Assembly: GCA_951813295.1 (NCBI GenBank)
Contig: CATOTI010000002.1
Location: forward strand, 1 to 64,000
Reading direction: 5' to 3'
Length of the DNA: 64,000 bases
DNA from: an uncultured Pseudomonadales bacterium
Lineage (GTDB): Bacteria > Pseudomonadota > Gammaproteobacteria > Pseudomonadales > Azotimanducaceae
Below the pieces are notes generated by a model, which searched no databases, was not told the DNA's origin, and was given only the letters and a program-made list of their open reading frames with translations. Within the stretch, counting starts at the first letter, position 1. Each line of letters starts with the position of its first letter. A program made the position numbers and the translations under genes. Below are positions 10,943 to 19,865 of the stretch, piece after piece.

Positions 10943-11023
10943 GAGACGGGTTTCTGCTTAACGGTTCGGGCCAAAGTATGCCTTCCGGGAGAACAAGGGG
11001 GTCATCACCGCAAGCTTGCGGTA
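10808..11023. repeat. Direct repeat copy A: 5' end and upstream region of the CARF gene
   Basis: About 216 bases are repeated in the same orientation at 12710-12925 (offset 1902). I count roughly 13 base differences and two compensating one-base indels. This copy covers codons 1-45 of the intact CARF gene plus about 80 bases upstream, ending right after the palindrome. Sequence outside these limits is unrelated in the two places. Confidence 0.93.
11007..11022. promoter_or_regulatory. Perfect 16-base palindrome upstream of the Cmr operon (candidate operator)
   Basis: ACCGCAAGCTTGCGGT is a perfect inverted repeat with no spacer, about 65 bases upstream of the first gene of the operon. The other repeat copy keeps it and extends it to 20 bases. 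No T-run follows it, so it is a poor terminator candidate. A dimeric regulator binding site is the simplest reading. I see no convincing -35/-10 pair nearby, and the rest of 10943-11120 holds no gene I can support. Confidence 0.45.
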
Positions 11024-11237
11024 CTGATCTCGCAAGCGTACAGGTCGGTTCAGCACTTCGTTGCAGAATCAGAATATGGGTTTGGAGGCGAGCAGACAGA
11101 TTTCTTTTCGAGCTAGTAGTTGTCACATCCCCGGACGGTAGTATTGTTTCGGATCAAGGGGCACTTTATCAGGCGCGAATGGTATTGAATGAGCTGTTGG
11201 CGCAGCGTACGCCACGCTCGAGGCTGGAGAGTCCGGG

Positions 11238-11660
11238 ATGAAGATTGCACTGCACCGAGGCGCGCGAACCACACCGGCCGTGCGGGCGGAAATCGCGGCC
11301 AGTGACGAACCGGCTCGGGTGCTGGCGAGGTGGTTCGGGGTAACGGAGGTCACGATTCGCAAATGGCGAGGCCAGAGCGATTTTCAGGACCAGTCGCACA
11401 CCGCGCACCGTCTGCGGACGACCCTTTCGCGGCACAGGGACTTGTGGTGGTCGAGTTGCGAAGAACAACGCTGCTGGTGCCGCTGGATGATCTGTTGCGG
11501 GCCACACGTGAGTTCATTCATCCGGACGTGTCCCAGTCCGGCCTGGACCGCTGTCTGTGACGACATGGGCTGGGCAACCTGCGCAAGCTCAGGGGTGACG
11601 GCGCGTGGGCACAAACCCTTCAAGACGTACGAGCCAGGCTTTCTGAACGTCGACAGGCCA
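11238..11660 (+). pseudogene. Decayed IS481-family transposase (5' part)
   Basis: The first frame gives MKIALHRGARTTPAVRAEIA, then a helix-turn-helix stretch (ARWFGVTEVTIRKWR) and HTAHRLRTTL, as at the N-terminus of IS481-type transposases. The match then jumps to another frame near 11427 (VVVELRRTTLLVPLDDLL, then TREFIHPDVSQSGLDRCL). It meets an in-frame TGA where arginine is expected before RHGLGNLRKL, and returns to the first frame for HKPFKTYEPGFLNVD before ending abruptly. So there are two frameshifts, one nonsense change and loss of the catalytic DDE core. A TGT at 11121 (TGTCACATCCCCG) may be the old left end of the element. Confidence 0.8.
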
Positions 11661-11674
11661 TGCGCCTATCGACC

Positions 11675-11998
11675 CTAACTAAACCGTCCGCTGAAGTGGG
11701 GTAAAACCCGTACGCAGCCCGCCGCGTCATCGACGCCGATAGGCATCGTCATCCCGAAGGGCCACTCCTTGTCCTTCTTCGTCTGACGCATCTCGGGCTC
11801 GGGATCGCGTGCCTTCGCGGCGTTCTTCGTCGACGAAGGGGCCGCTACGATGCTGGCGTCCACCAGAGTTCCGGGCTTCAACCCGGAACCGTTGCGCTCC
11901 AGGTGCCGGTTAATCTCCTTCAGCAACATCTCGCCGAGACCGTGCCGCTCCAGCAGGTGGCGGAAGTTGAGGATCGTCGCGGGTCGGGGCGTTGTCAT
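11675..11998 (-). pseudogene. Truncated IS5-family transposase fragment
   Basis: The 107-residue open stretch has TILNFRHLLERHGLGEMLL, then GLKPGTLVDASIVAAPSSTK and KEWPFGMTMPIGVD, which are the middle of an IS5-family DDE transposase; the first catalytic Asp lies in VDASI. The N-terminal part of the enzyme and everything after GVDDAAGCV are missing. It abuts the IS481 remnant on one side and the 3' end of the outer-membrane gene on the other, so two elements have decayed back to back. Confidence 0.82.
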
Positions 11999-12021
11999 TA
12001 GGAGGAGCGACGGAGGGGTAG

Positions 12022-12585
12022 CTACTTCCCTACAGCGAACTGAATCCCAACAGTCAGCGTCGTTAGTCCCGCATCACCCTCGAACCAGTCGAGATCGCCG
12101 CGTAGCGTGATGGTCTCGGTAAGCTCCATGTCCGCACCGATGCCAGCGGTGAACCCGGAGTCACTGTCACCGCCTGAGAGTGAGCCAAGAGAAACGTCCA
12201 CTTCGCCGACATAGAAGCCCACCTTTCCGAAGATGGACGAGTTACCAGACGCAGACGTAGGGAGGCGTCCAACCGCAACCAGAGTGCCGCCCGAGTACTT
12301 AGCCTCGACCGAGACGACGCCAAAGTCTTCCTCAAGTATGCCCGACGAAAGATAGCTCAGCTCCAGCGCGATCCGTTCGCTTAGGTTGATCCCGCCGTAG
12401 ACGCCGCCGCTCAGAGCACGATCGCTGAAGTTCAGCCCCGCGGAATCGTCGTCTACTGAGACCATCCCCGCCCGTGCCCCAAGGTATCCGTCGGCCCAAA
12501 CGCAACAAGACATCAAAGACGTCATAACCACTGCCGCAATCCGCGCCTTCGACGCATTCTTTTGCCCGAGAATCGATCCTAGCAT
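12022..12585 (-). CDS. Predicted outer-membrane beta-barrel protein with signal peptide
   Basis: The protein is 187 residues long. A basic stretch and a hydrophobic core (ARIAAVVMTSLMSCCVWA) form a likely signal peptide cut before DGYLGARAG. The rest alternates polar and hydrophobic residues in strand-like segments (GVYGGINLSERIALELSYL, FGKVGFYVGEVDV, TLTVGIQFAVGK), as in small OmpA-like or OMP_b-brl barrels of eight strands. The ATG at 12585 is chosen because GGAG lies nine bases upstream; a TTG five codons earlier is in frame. It stands alone among transposase remnants, with no partner gene. The precise function is unknown. Confidence 0.7.
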   Translation of the reverse strand: MLGSILGQKNASKARIAAVVMTSLMSCCVWADGYLGARAGMVSVDDDSAGLNFSDRALSGGVYGGINLSERIALELSYLSSGILEEDFGVVSVEAKYSGGTLVAVGRLPTSASGNSSIFGKVGFYVGEVDVSLGSLSGGDSDSGFTAGIGADMELTETITLRGDLDWFEGDAGLTTLTVGIQFAVGK

Positions 12586-12709
12586 TAGTATTTGCTCCAA
12601 TTGTGTAATGTAAGTTGCGGCGCTGAAAGAAGACGATCTCTACCCTTTGCTTGCCGGCTTGAGGCCGTCGACGACGGCGTTCAGGATGTCCTCTACTCCG
12701 CGCCGCTTG

Positions 12710-12844
12710 GATTAGATGGACCTCCCACGGCACCCAGGGGTCGTGCCGGTTGGCCGCAAGCGCATACAGAGTTTCCGTCACCACCTGTGGCGACAGGCCG
12801 GTGACAGCCAGCAAAATTCTGCGCGGATAACCGGTCGGCACCAT
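12710..12844 (-). pseudogene. 5' fragment of a second CARF (NE0113-type) gene
   Basis: From the ATG at 12844 the frame reads MVPTGYPRRILLAVTGLSPQ and continues for 45 codons nearly identical to the intact CARF gene, ending at WEVHLI. Beyond 12710 the sequence is unrelated and the frame runs into nonsense. On the minus strand just past the join, a short open stretch ends in ILNAVVDGLKPASKG and a stop at about 12646; it could be the tail of another broken gene, but I do not recognise it. Confidence 0.85.
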
Positions 12845-12925
12845 GAGATGGGTTTCTGCTTAACGGTTCAGGCCAAAGTATGCCTTCTGGGGAGAACAAG
12901 GGGGCGTTACCGCAAGCTTGCGGTA
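12710..12925. repeat. Direct repeat copy B of the CARF 5' region
   Basis: This is the partner of 10808-11023. It keeps the start codon, the first 45 codons, the upstream spacer and the palindrome. Differences are scattered rather than clustered, consistent with an older duplication or with two separately acquired relatives of the same locus. Confidence 0.93.
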
Positions 12926-12926
12926 A
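12907..12926. promoter_or_regulatory. 20-base perfect palindrome (second copy of the candidate operator)
   Basis: TTACCGCAAGCTTGCGGTAA is a perfect palindrome. Here it is two bases longer on each side than the copy at 11007-11022, and it keeps the same distance from the CARF start codon. Conservation within a decayed region suggests either recent duplication or a function in DNA binding. Confidence 0.4.
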
Positions 12927-13000
12927 GTTTTGGGGAACGCCTTCTCAACTCAACCAGGCCGTGGCCTTACCCAAAACCTCCCGCTCCTCTCGAAGGCGTT
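12927..13000. other. Interlocked inverted repeats with pseudoknot-like order
   Basis: GTTTTGGG (12927-12934) is complementary to CCCAAAAC (12970-12977), and AACGCCTTC (12936-12944) is complementary to GAAGGCGTT (12992-13000). The arms cross, as in a pseudoknot. A small hairpin, AGGCC-GT-GGCCT (12956-12967), sits inside. No coding or RNA family is recognised, and the stretch may be a mobile-element end. Confidence 0.35.
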
Positions 13001-13195
13001 GACCGGGTCGGTTGGCGGCCGACGGTTGCGGTTTCGGAAGTTGGCCGGAGTACGGCATGACTCCTGGTGTTGCGGATGCATCGCATCGGCGAAGTAGACC
13101 ACCTGAACGGCGGCGAGAGACGATCGCCAGATTTGCGCCATTTTCTCTAGACCAGGTAGTCTCTGCAATCTGGTCGCCCGAAGTCGAAGGCCCAC
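12950..13195 (-). pseudogene. Possible IS630-family transposase remnant
   Basis: The minus strand is open for 81 codons. One segment, VVYFADAMHPQHQ (about 13064-13102), resembles the first catalytic block of IS630-like transposases, where ADxVHP is common. The sequence on both sides does not match well, so if real this is only a scrap. The rest of 12926-13270 shows no gene I can support. Confidence 0.25.
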
Positions 13196-13270
13196 AAACC
13201 AGCAGAAACAAAGGCTCTCCGGGCATCATCAGCAGAAACCAAGCTCCTGCTCTACCAGAAGACGACTGCG

Positions 13271-13360
13271 TGGCGGAGAGAGAGGGATTCGAACCCTCGA
13301 TGGGGATTAACCCATACTCCCTTAGCAGGGGAGCGCCTTCAGCCGCTCGGCCATCTCTCC
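13271..13360 (-). tRNA. tRNA-Ser (GCU)
   Basis: The minus strand folds as a class II tRNA. The acceptor is GGAGAGA, the anticodon stem-loop is CTCCC-CTGCTAA-GGGAG with anticodon GCU, then come a long variable arm and a T arm with GGTTCGAATCC, and the 3' CCA is encoded (13271-13273). It reads AGC/AGU codons. It is the last intact backbone gene before the accessory region, the sort of site where islands integrate. Confidence 0.96.
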
Positions 13361-13382
13361 GATAGAGGTCAGTCGCGTGAAA

Positions 13383-13459
13383 TGGCGCTCCGAGCAGGAT
13401 TCGAACCTGCAATCCCCGGTTTCGTAGACCGGTGCCTTATCCAGTTTGGCCATCGGAGC
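13383..13459 (-). tRNA. tRNA-Arg (ACG)
   Basis: This is a 77-base cloverleaf including an encoded CCA at 13383-13385. The acceptor GCTCCGA pairs with TCGGAGC, the anticodon loop CTACGAA gives anticodon ACG (inosine in the mature tRNA), and the T arm is GCAGG-TTCGAAT-CCTGC. It reads CGU/CGC/CGA. It lies 22 bases upstream of tRNA-Ser on the same strand, and the two are probably co-transcribed, possibly with lysC. Confidence 0.96.
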
Positions 13460-13512
13460 GCAGCGGTCGGCAAGTTTATCCGAATTCGCCGGGGGATCGA
13501 GGATTTGTTCGG

Positions 13513-14751
13513 CTAGTCCACTTCCTCGTCGACCGCGTCATCGTCGAGCCCGAAGGCGGTGTGGATGACGCGTACGGCGTTTTCGAGTTGGCGTTCTTCG
13601 ACGACGACGGAGATCTTGATCTCGGAGGTCGAGATCATCTGGATGTTGATCCCTTCGTGGCCCAGGGCGTCGAACATCGTCGTCGCAACACCTGCGTGGG
13701 AACGCATACCGACGCCGACTGCCGAGACTTTGGCGATCTTGTCGTCGCCGGTGACGGATCCGGCGTTCAGCTCCTGGCCGGTGGCGAGCAGGATCTCGTG
13801 GGCACGATCGAAGTCGGCACGGCGTACCGTGAACGTAAAGTCCGTCGTGCCGTCGCCGCCGATGTTCTGCACGATCATGTCGACTTCGATCGAAGCTGCG
13901 CCGATCGGGCTTAGGATTCGGGAGGCGACACCGGGAACGTCCGGCACCGCCGTGAGCGTCAATTTTGCTTCGTCCCTGGCATAGGTAACGCCGGAAACAA
14001 TCGGTTGCTCCATGGAACGATCCTCTGTCGTGATCAAGGTGCCCGGGCCGTCTTCGAAACTCGACAGGACTCGCAACGGGACGCCGTATTTACCCACGAA
14101 TTCGACGGAACGCGAATGCAGGACTTTCGAGCCAAGGCTCGCGAGTTCGAACATCTCTTCGAACGTCACCGACTCGAGACGGCGGGCGGTTGGCACGACC
14201 CGCGGATCGGCCGTGTAGACGCCGTCGACGTCGGTATAGATCTGACATTCGTCCGCTTTGAGCGCGGCTGCGACAGCAACCGCGGTCGTATCCGATCCGC
14301 CGCGACCGAATGTCGTGATATCGCCGTTCGGCCCCACCCCCTGGAAGCCGGCGACGACCGGCACAATGCCCGCGTCGAGGTCCGTGTCGAGCTTCGCCGT
14401 CTCGATATCCTCGATCCGTGCCTTCATGTGATTGGCATCGGTCTGCAGGCGGATCTGTGTGCCGAGGTACGAACGCGATTTGCAGCCGCGCTGCATCAAC
14501 GCCATGGCGAGGAGCGCAACCGACGCCTGCTCGCCTGACGAGAGCAGCACGTCCATCTCTCGCGGATCTGGTTGGCCTGCGATCTCGTAGCCGAGGCCTT
14601 CCAGACGATTCGTTTCGCCACTCATCGCGGAGACGACGACCACCACGCGATGACCGTCGTCGTGCCAGCGTTTGACCCGATCGGCAACGGCATTGATGCG
14701 TTCGACGCTACCGACGGAGGTACCGCCGTACTTCTGAACGAATGTCGCCAT
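13513..14751 (-). CDS. lysC: Aspartate kinase
   Basis: This 412-residue enzyme phosphorylates aspartate, the first step to lysine, threonine, methionine and diaminopimelate. The kinase motif KYGGTSVG is at residues 7-14, and FGRGGSDTTAVAVAAALKA further on is the aspartate-binding region. Two C-terminal ACT domains (after about residue 265) end in TAFGLDDDAVDEEVD and would give feedback control by lysine or threonine. Gene order alaS-lysC-tRNA is typical of gammaproteobacteria, except that csrA, usual between lysC and tRNA-Ser, is missing here. Confidence 0.97.
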   Translation of the reverse strand: MATFVQKYGGTSVGSVERINAVADRVKRWHDDGHRVVVVVSAMSGETNRLEGLGYEIAGQPDPREMDVLLSSGEQASVALLAMALMQRGCKSRSYLGTQIRLQTDANHMKARIEDIETAKLDTDLDAGIVPVVAGFQGVGPNGDITTFGRGGSDTTAVAVAAALKADECQIYTDVDGVYTADPRVVPTARRLESVTFEEMFELASLGSKVLHSRSVEFVGKYGVPLRVLSSFEDGPGTLITTEDRSMEQPIVSGVTYARDEAKLTLTAVPDVPGVASRILSPIGAASIEVDMIVQNIGGDGTTDFTFTVRRADFDRAHEILLATGQELNAGSVTGDDKIAKVSAVGVGMRSHAGVATTMFDALGHEGINIQMISTSEIKISVVVEERQLENAVRVIHTAFGLDDDAVDEEVD

Positions 14752-14845
14752 CGCTCAACCCCCGAGATCCGACAACGATATCGGCGCGGCACTCCGCTCC
14801 GGCGATCGCCGAAGCGGTCGGTGCTTTCGAGTTCCGGTCGCTCGG

Positions 14846-17452
<2,607 letters not shown>

Positions 17453-17511
17453 TGCTCTTTTCCTACGCTTTTGAGCGGGAGTACTGACCTACCGTGAAAA
17501 AAAAGGCGGCA

Positions 17512-17519
17512 AGTATACT
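17512..17519. promoter_or_regulatory. Candidate shared -10 element between alaS and the MazG-like gene
   Basis: AGTATACT is palindromic and reads as TATACT, a good sigma70 -10 hexamer, on either strand of the short divergent spacer. A -35 hexamer is not clear on either side, so this is only suggestive. Confidence 0.3.
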
Positions 17520-17565
17520 CGCGTTTGTTTCGCAAACCCTGATGAAAATCCTCGACGGAGGCGCC

Positions 17566-17910
17566 ATGAAGCACACGCGCTCATTCAACGAGATGCAGGA
17601 TCGTGCTCGTGCTATCCGCCGACGCTATGCGGGTCTCGAGCACGCTCGACACGGTCGATCCTGGAATACAACCGAGATCGCGCTCGGATTCGTCGGCGAC
17701 GTCGGTGATCTCGCCAAATTGATTCAAGCAAGCGAAGGAATTCGCTCGATCGAAGGACACGAGGCGCGTCTCGAACACGAACTGGCCGACTGCTTGTGGT
17801 CCGTGATGACGTTGGCCGATCAGCTCGACGTCGATCTGGAGCGCGCCTTCATGGCGACGATGGACGAACTCGACGCACGGCTGAATGATTCGACCGACGC
17901 ATCGAACTAG
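17566..17910 (+). CDS. Small MazG-like nucleotide pyrophosphohydrolase family protein
   Basis: The protein is 114 residues. It has the helical MazG-like layout: LGFVGDVGDLAKLIQASEG, then LEHELADCLWSVMTLADQLD and DLERAFMATMDEL. The acidic pattern GDVGD...ELAD stands where classical MazG has EExxE...ExxD, so metal binding is plausible but the substrate is not known. The ATG at 17566 has GGAGG six bases upstream; an upstream in-frame ATG at 17542 lacks this. It sits alone between divergent alaS and convergent recX. Confidence 0.7.
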   Translation: MKHTRSFNEMQDRARAIRRRYAGLEHARHGRSWNTTEIALGFVGDVGDLAKLIQASEGIRSIEGHEARLEHELADCLWSVMTLADQLDVDLERAFMATMDELDARLNDSTDASN

Positions 17911-17919
17911 ATCACCGGG

Positions 17920-18522
17920 CTACTGCTCCACTTCCTCCCAAAGCCCATCGATGGCTCGCCTCGACACGCCCGACGAGAAGCCGCGCGATGCCAGGAAGCG
18001 CGCCATCCGGGCGTTCAACTTCCGACGTTCGGCGTAGAGTTCCGCGGCCAATTCGCGATCCAATCGCGACTCGTCACTGCCCAGCGGCTCATCGGTCGTT
18101 TGATATCGGGCGAGAAGCTCAGTCGAACTCCTTAGAAACCGGCGCCGCACCACATCCGCGGCGCGTTCGTTCCAGTGGGACTCGTCCTGCGGGAAAAACC
18201 GGTCTGCGTCGGCCTCAAAGATGCCTTTGTTACGCAGATCGGCGCGGATTCTGAGCTCGCCCTGACCTCGTTCGATGCGCGAGCGAACGAAGATCTCCGT
18301 GAAGCGCTCGTCCGACTGAAGTCCTTCCTGTTGGAGCTTGCAGAGGACCTCGTCGACCGTCGACTCGGTGACCCCGCGCCGACGCATCTTCAACCGAAGT
18401 TCCTTGCTCGAGTGTTCACGACGGGCCAGCGCGCGAAGCGCGACGGCAAAGCCGAGTTCACGCTCGCGACCGGCATCCATCGCCGGCGGTTCGGCTTTCT
18501 GATCGGCTTCGGCTTGCATCAT
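17920..18522 (-). CDS. recX: RecA regulator RecX
   Basis: This 200-residue basic, helical protein limits RecA filament growth. The family pattern is clear: ALRALARREHSSKELRLKMR, then VDEVLCKLQQEGLQSDERF with ERGQGELRI following. It lies 54 bases downstream of recA on the same strand, the usual recA-recX arrangement, so it is probably expressed with recA through partial read-through and is SOS-inducible. It is slightly longer than the E. coli protein, with an acidic C-terminal end. Confidence 0.95.
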   Translation of the reverse strand: MMQAEADQKAEPPAMDAGRERELGFAVALRALARREHSSKELRLKMRRRGVTESTVDEVLCKLQQEGLQSDERFTEIFVRSRIERGQGELRIRADLRNKGIFEADADRFFPQDESHWNERAADVVRRRFLRSSTELLARYQTTDEPLGSDESRLDRELAAELYAERRKLNARMARFLASRGFSSGVSRRAIDGLWEEVEQ

Positions 18523-18576
18523 GGCGCTGCCCCTAAACCTCTACGGCGTTCAGCCGTGCTGGCCAGCCCGTCCTCG

Positions 18577-19650
18577 CTAGTCGACTGAATCGACCGGCTT
18601 GAGGAGTGGTTCCGTTGCATCGGTTGATTCGTCGTCCGTCGTCTCCTCAGCGAGCAACGGCAAGAGCTCCGCGCGAATCCGCGCCTCGATCTCCTCGCGA
18701 TGGCTAGGATTTTCATCGAGCCATTCGGCTGCGTTCTTCTTGCCCTGGCCGATCCGTTCGGTGCCGTAGCTGTACCAGGCACCCGATTTTTCGATGATGC
18801 CCTGCGAGACGCCGAGTTCGATGATCTCGCCGTTTCGATGTGTACCTTTGCCGTAGAGGATCTGGAACTCGGTCTGACGGAACGGCGGCGCGACCTTGTT
18901 CTTGACGACCTTGACGCGGGTCTCGTTGCCGATGACCTCGTCACCGTCCTTCACCGCACCGATACGGCGGATGTCGAGACGGACGGAAGAATAGAACTTG
19001 AGTGCGTTGCCACCCGTCGTCGTTTCGGGCGATCCGAACATGACGCCAATCTTCATACGAATCTGGTTCGTGAAGATCACGAGCGTGTTGGAGTTCTTGA
19101 TGTTGCCGGTCATCTTGCGCAGCGCCTGGCTCATCAGACGAGCCTGAAGGCCGACGTGTGCATCGCCCATCTCACCTTCGATTTCCGCCTTCGGCGTCAG
19201 CGCGGCGACCGAGTCGATGATGACGACATCGACGGCGCCCGAGCGGACCACCATGTCGCAGATCTCGAGTGCCTGTTCGCCCGTATCCGGCTGAGACACC
19301 AAGAGGTCGTCGGTGTTGACGCCGAGCGACTCCGCGTAAATCGGATCGAGCGCGTGCTCCGCATCGATGAACGCGCAGGTTCCGCCGGCTTTTTGGGCTT
19401 CGGCGATCACCTGCAGCGTGAGCGTCGTCTTACCCGAGGATTCCGGCCCATAGATCTCGACGACTCGTCCGACCGGTAGACCCCCGATCCCCAGGGCGAT
19501 GTCGAGCCCCAGAGAGCCGGTCGAAATCGCGGGAATCCGCTCACGATCGCGATCGCCGAGGCGCATCATCGAGCCCTTGCCGAACTGTCGTTCGATCTGC
19601 GTCAAGGCAGCCGTGAGGGCGCGTTCGCGGTCCGAATTCGATTTATCCAT
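18577..19650 (-). CDS. recA: Recombinase RecA
   Basis: This 357-residue protein catalyses strand exchange and triggers LexA cleavage. The Walker A motif GPESSGKTT lies near residue 69, Walker B is in [12 protein letters not shown], and the L2 region has [14 protein letters not shown]. The acidic tail ([18 protein letters not shown]) is typical. The ATG at 19650 follows a clear SOS promoter (see 19696-19724). Confidence 0.99.
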   Translation of the reverse strand: MDKSNSDRERALTAALTQIERQFGKGSMMRLGDRDRERIPAISTGSLGLDIALGIGGLPVGRVVEIYGPESSGKTTLTLQVIAEAQKAGGTCAFIDAEHALDPIYAESLGVNTDDLLVSQPDTGEQALEICDMVVRSGAVDVVIIDSVAALTPKAEIEGEMGDAHVGLQARLMSQALRKMTGNIKNSNTLVIFTNQIRMKIGVMFGSPETTTGGNALKFYSSVRLDIRRIGAVKDGDEVIGNETRVKVVKNKVAPPFRQTEFQILYGKGTHRNGEIIELGVSQGIIEKSGAWYSYGTERIGQGKKNAAEWLDENPSHREEIEARIRAELLPLLAEETTDDESTDATEPLLKPVDSVD

Positions 19651-19695
19651 ACGTGTTGTACTCGTCTCTTCTCGTGGGCCGACACATGGCGAATT

Positions 19696-19724
19696 ACTGT
19701 ATATATAGTCAGTATTAGCGTCAA
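19696..19724 (-). promoter_or_regulatory. recA sigma70 promoter with overlapping LexA (SOS) box
   Basis: On the minus strand, TTGACG (19719-19724) and TACAGT (19696-19701) are 17 bases apart, a good -35/-10 pair. The sequence TACTGACTATATATACAGTA (19695-19714) covers the spacer and the -10 element and matches the gammaproteobacterial LexA consensus TACTGTATATATATACAGTA at 18 of 20 bases. LexA bound here would block RNA polymerase. The site is about 45 bases upstream of the start codon. Confidence 0.88.
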
Positions 19725-19865
19725 CACGAAAGCACGCCGTTTTTCGCCTTCCTACGCCGTGGCTGACGCCCGAACAAAGAATGCACCGGGCTCGGGACTA
19801 CGAGCGATCGAGTGGCGATATGCTCACACGCACTCGAGCGCAAACTGAAGGAAAGGCGCAAGCAA

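Noticed and set aside
11007..11022. The palindrome as a Rho-independent terminator
   Set aside because: There is no T-run after either arm in either direction and it lies upstream of the operon.
13198..13252. Two similar stretches of about 20 bases (CAGCAGAAACAAAGGCTC and CAGCAGAAACCAAGCTCC) that could suggest a CRISPR array
   Set aside because: Only two imperfect copies, too short, and no regular spacing. No repeat-spacer array is visible anywhere in the window.
12646..13260. A second functional Cmr operon beginning at the duplicate CARF start
   Set aside because: Only 45 codons remain and no other cas gene follows; what lies beyond is unrelated.
12945..13412. A 155-codon open frame running through both tRNAs
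   Set aside because: It is an artefact of translating tRNA genes; the tRNA folds fully explain this stretch.
13271..13459. A duplicated tRNA end marking an integrase attachment site
   Set aside because: I could not find a second tRNA fragment or an integrase gene in the window, so the tRNA is only a likely, not a shown, entry point.
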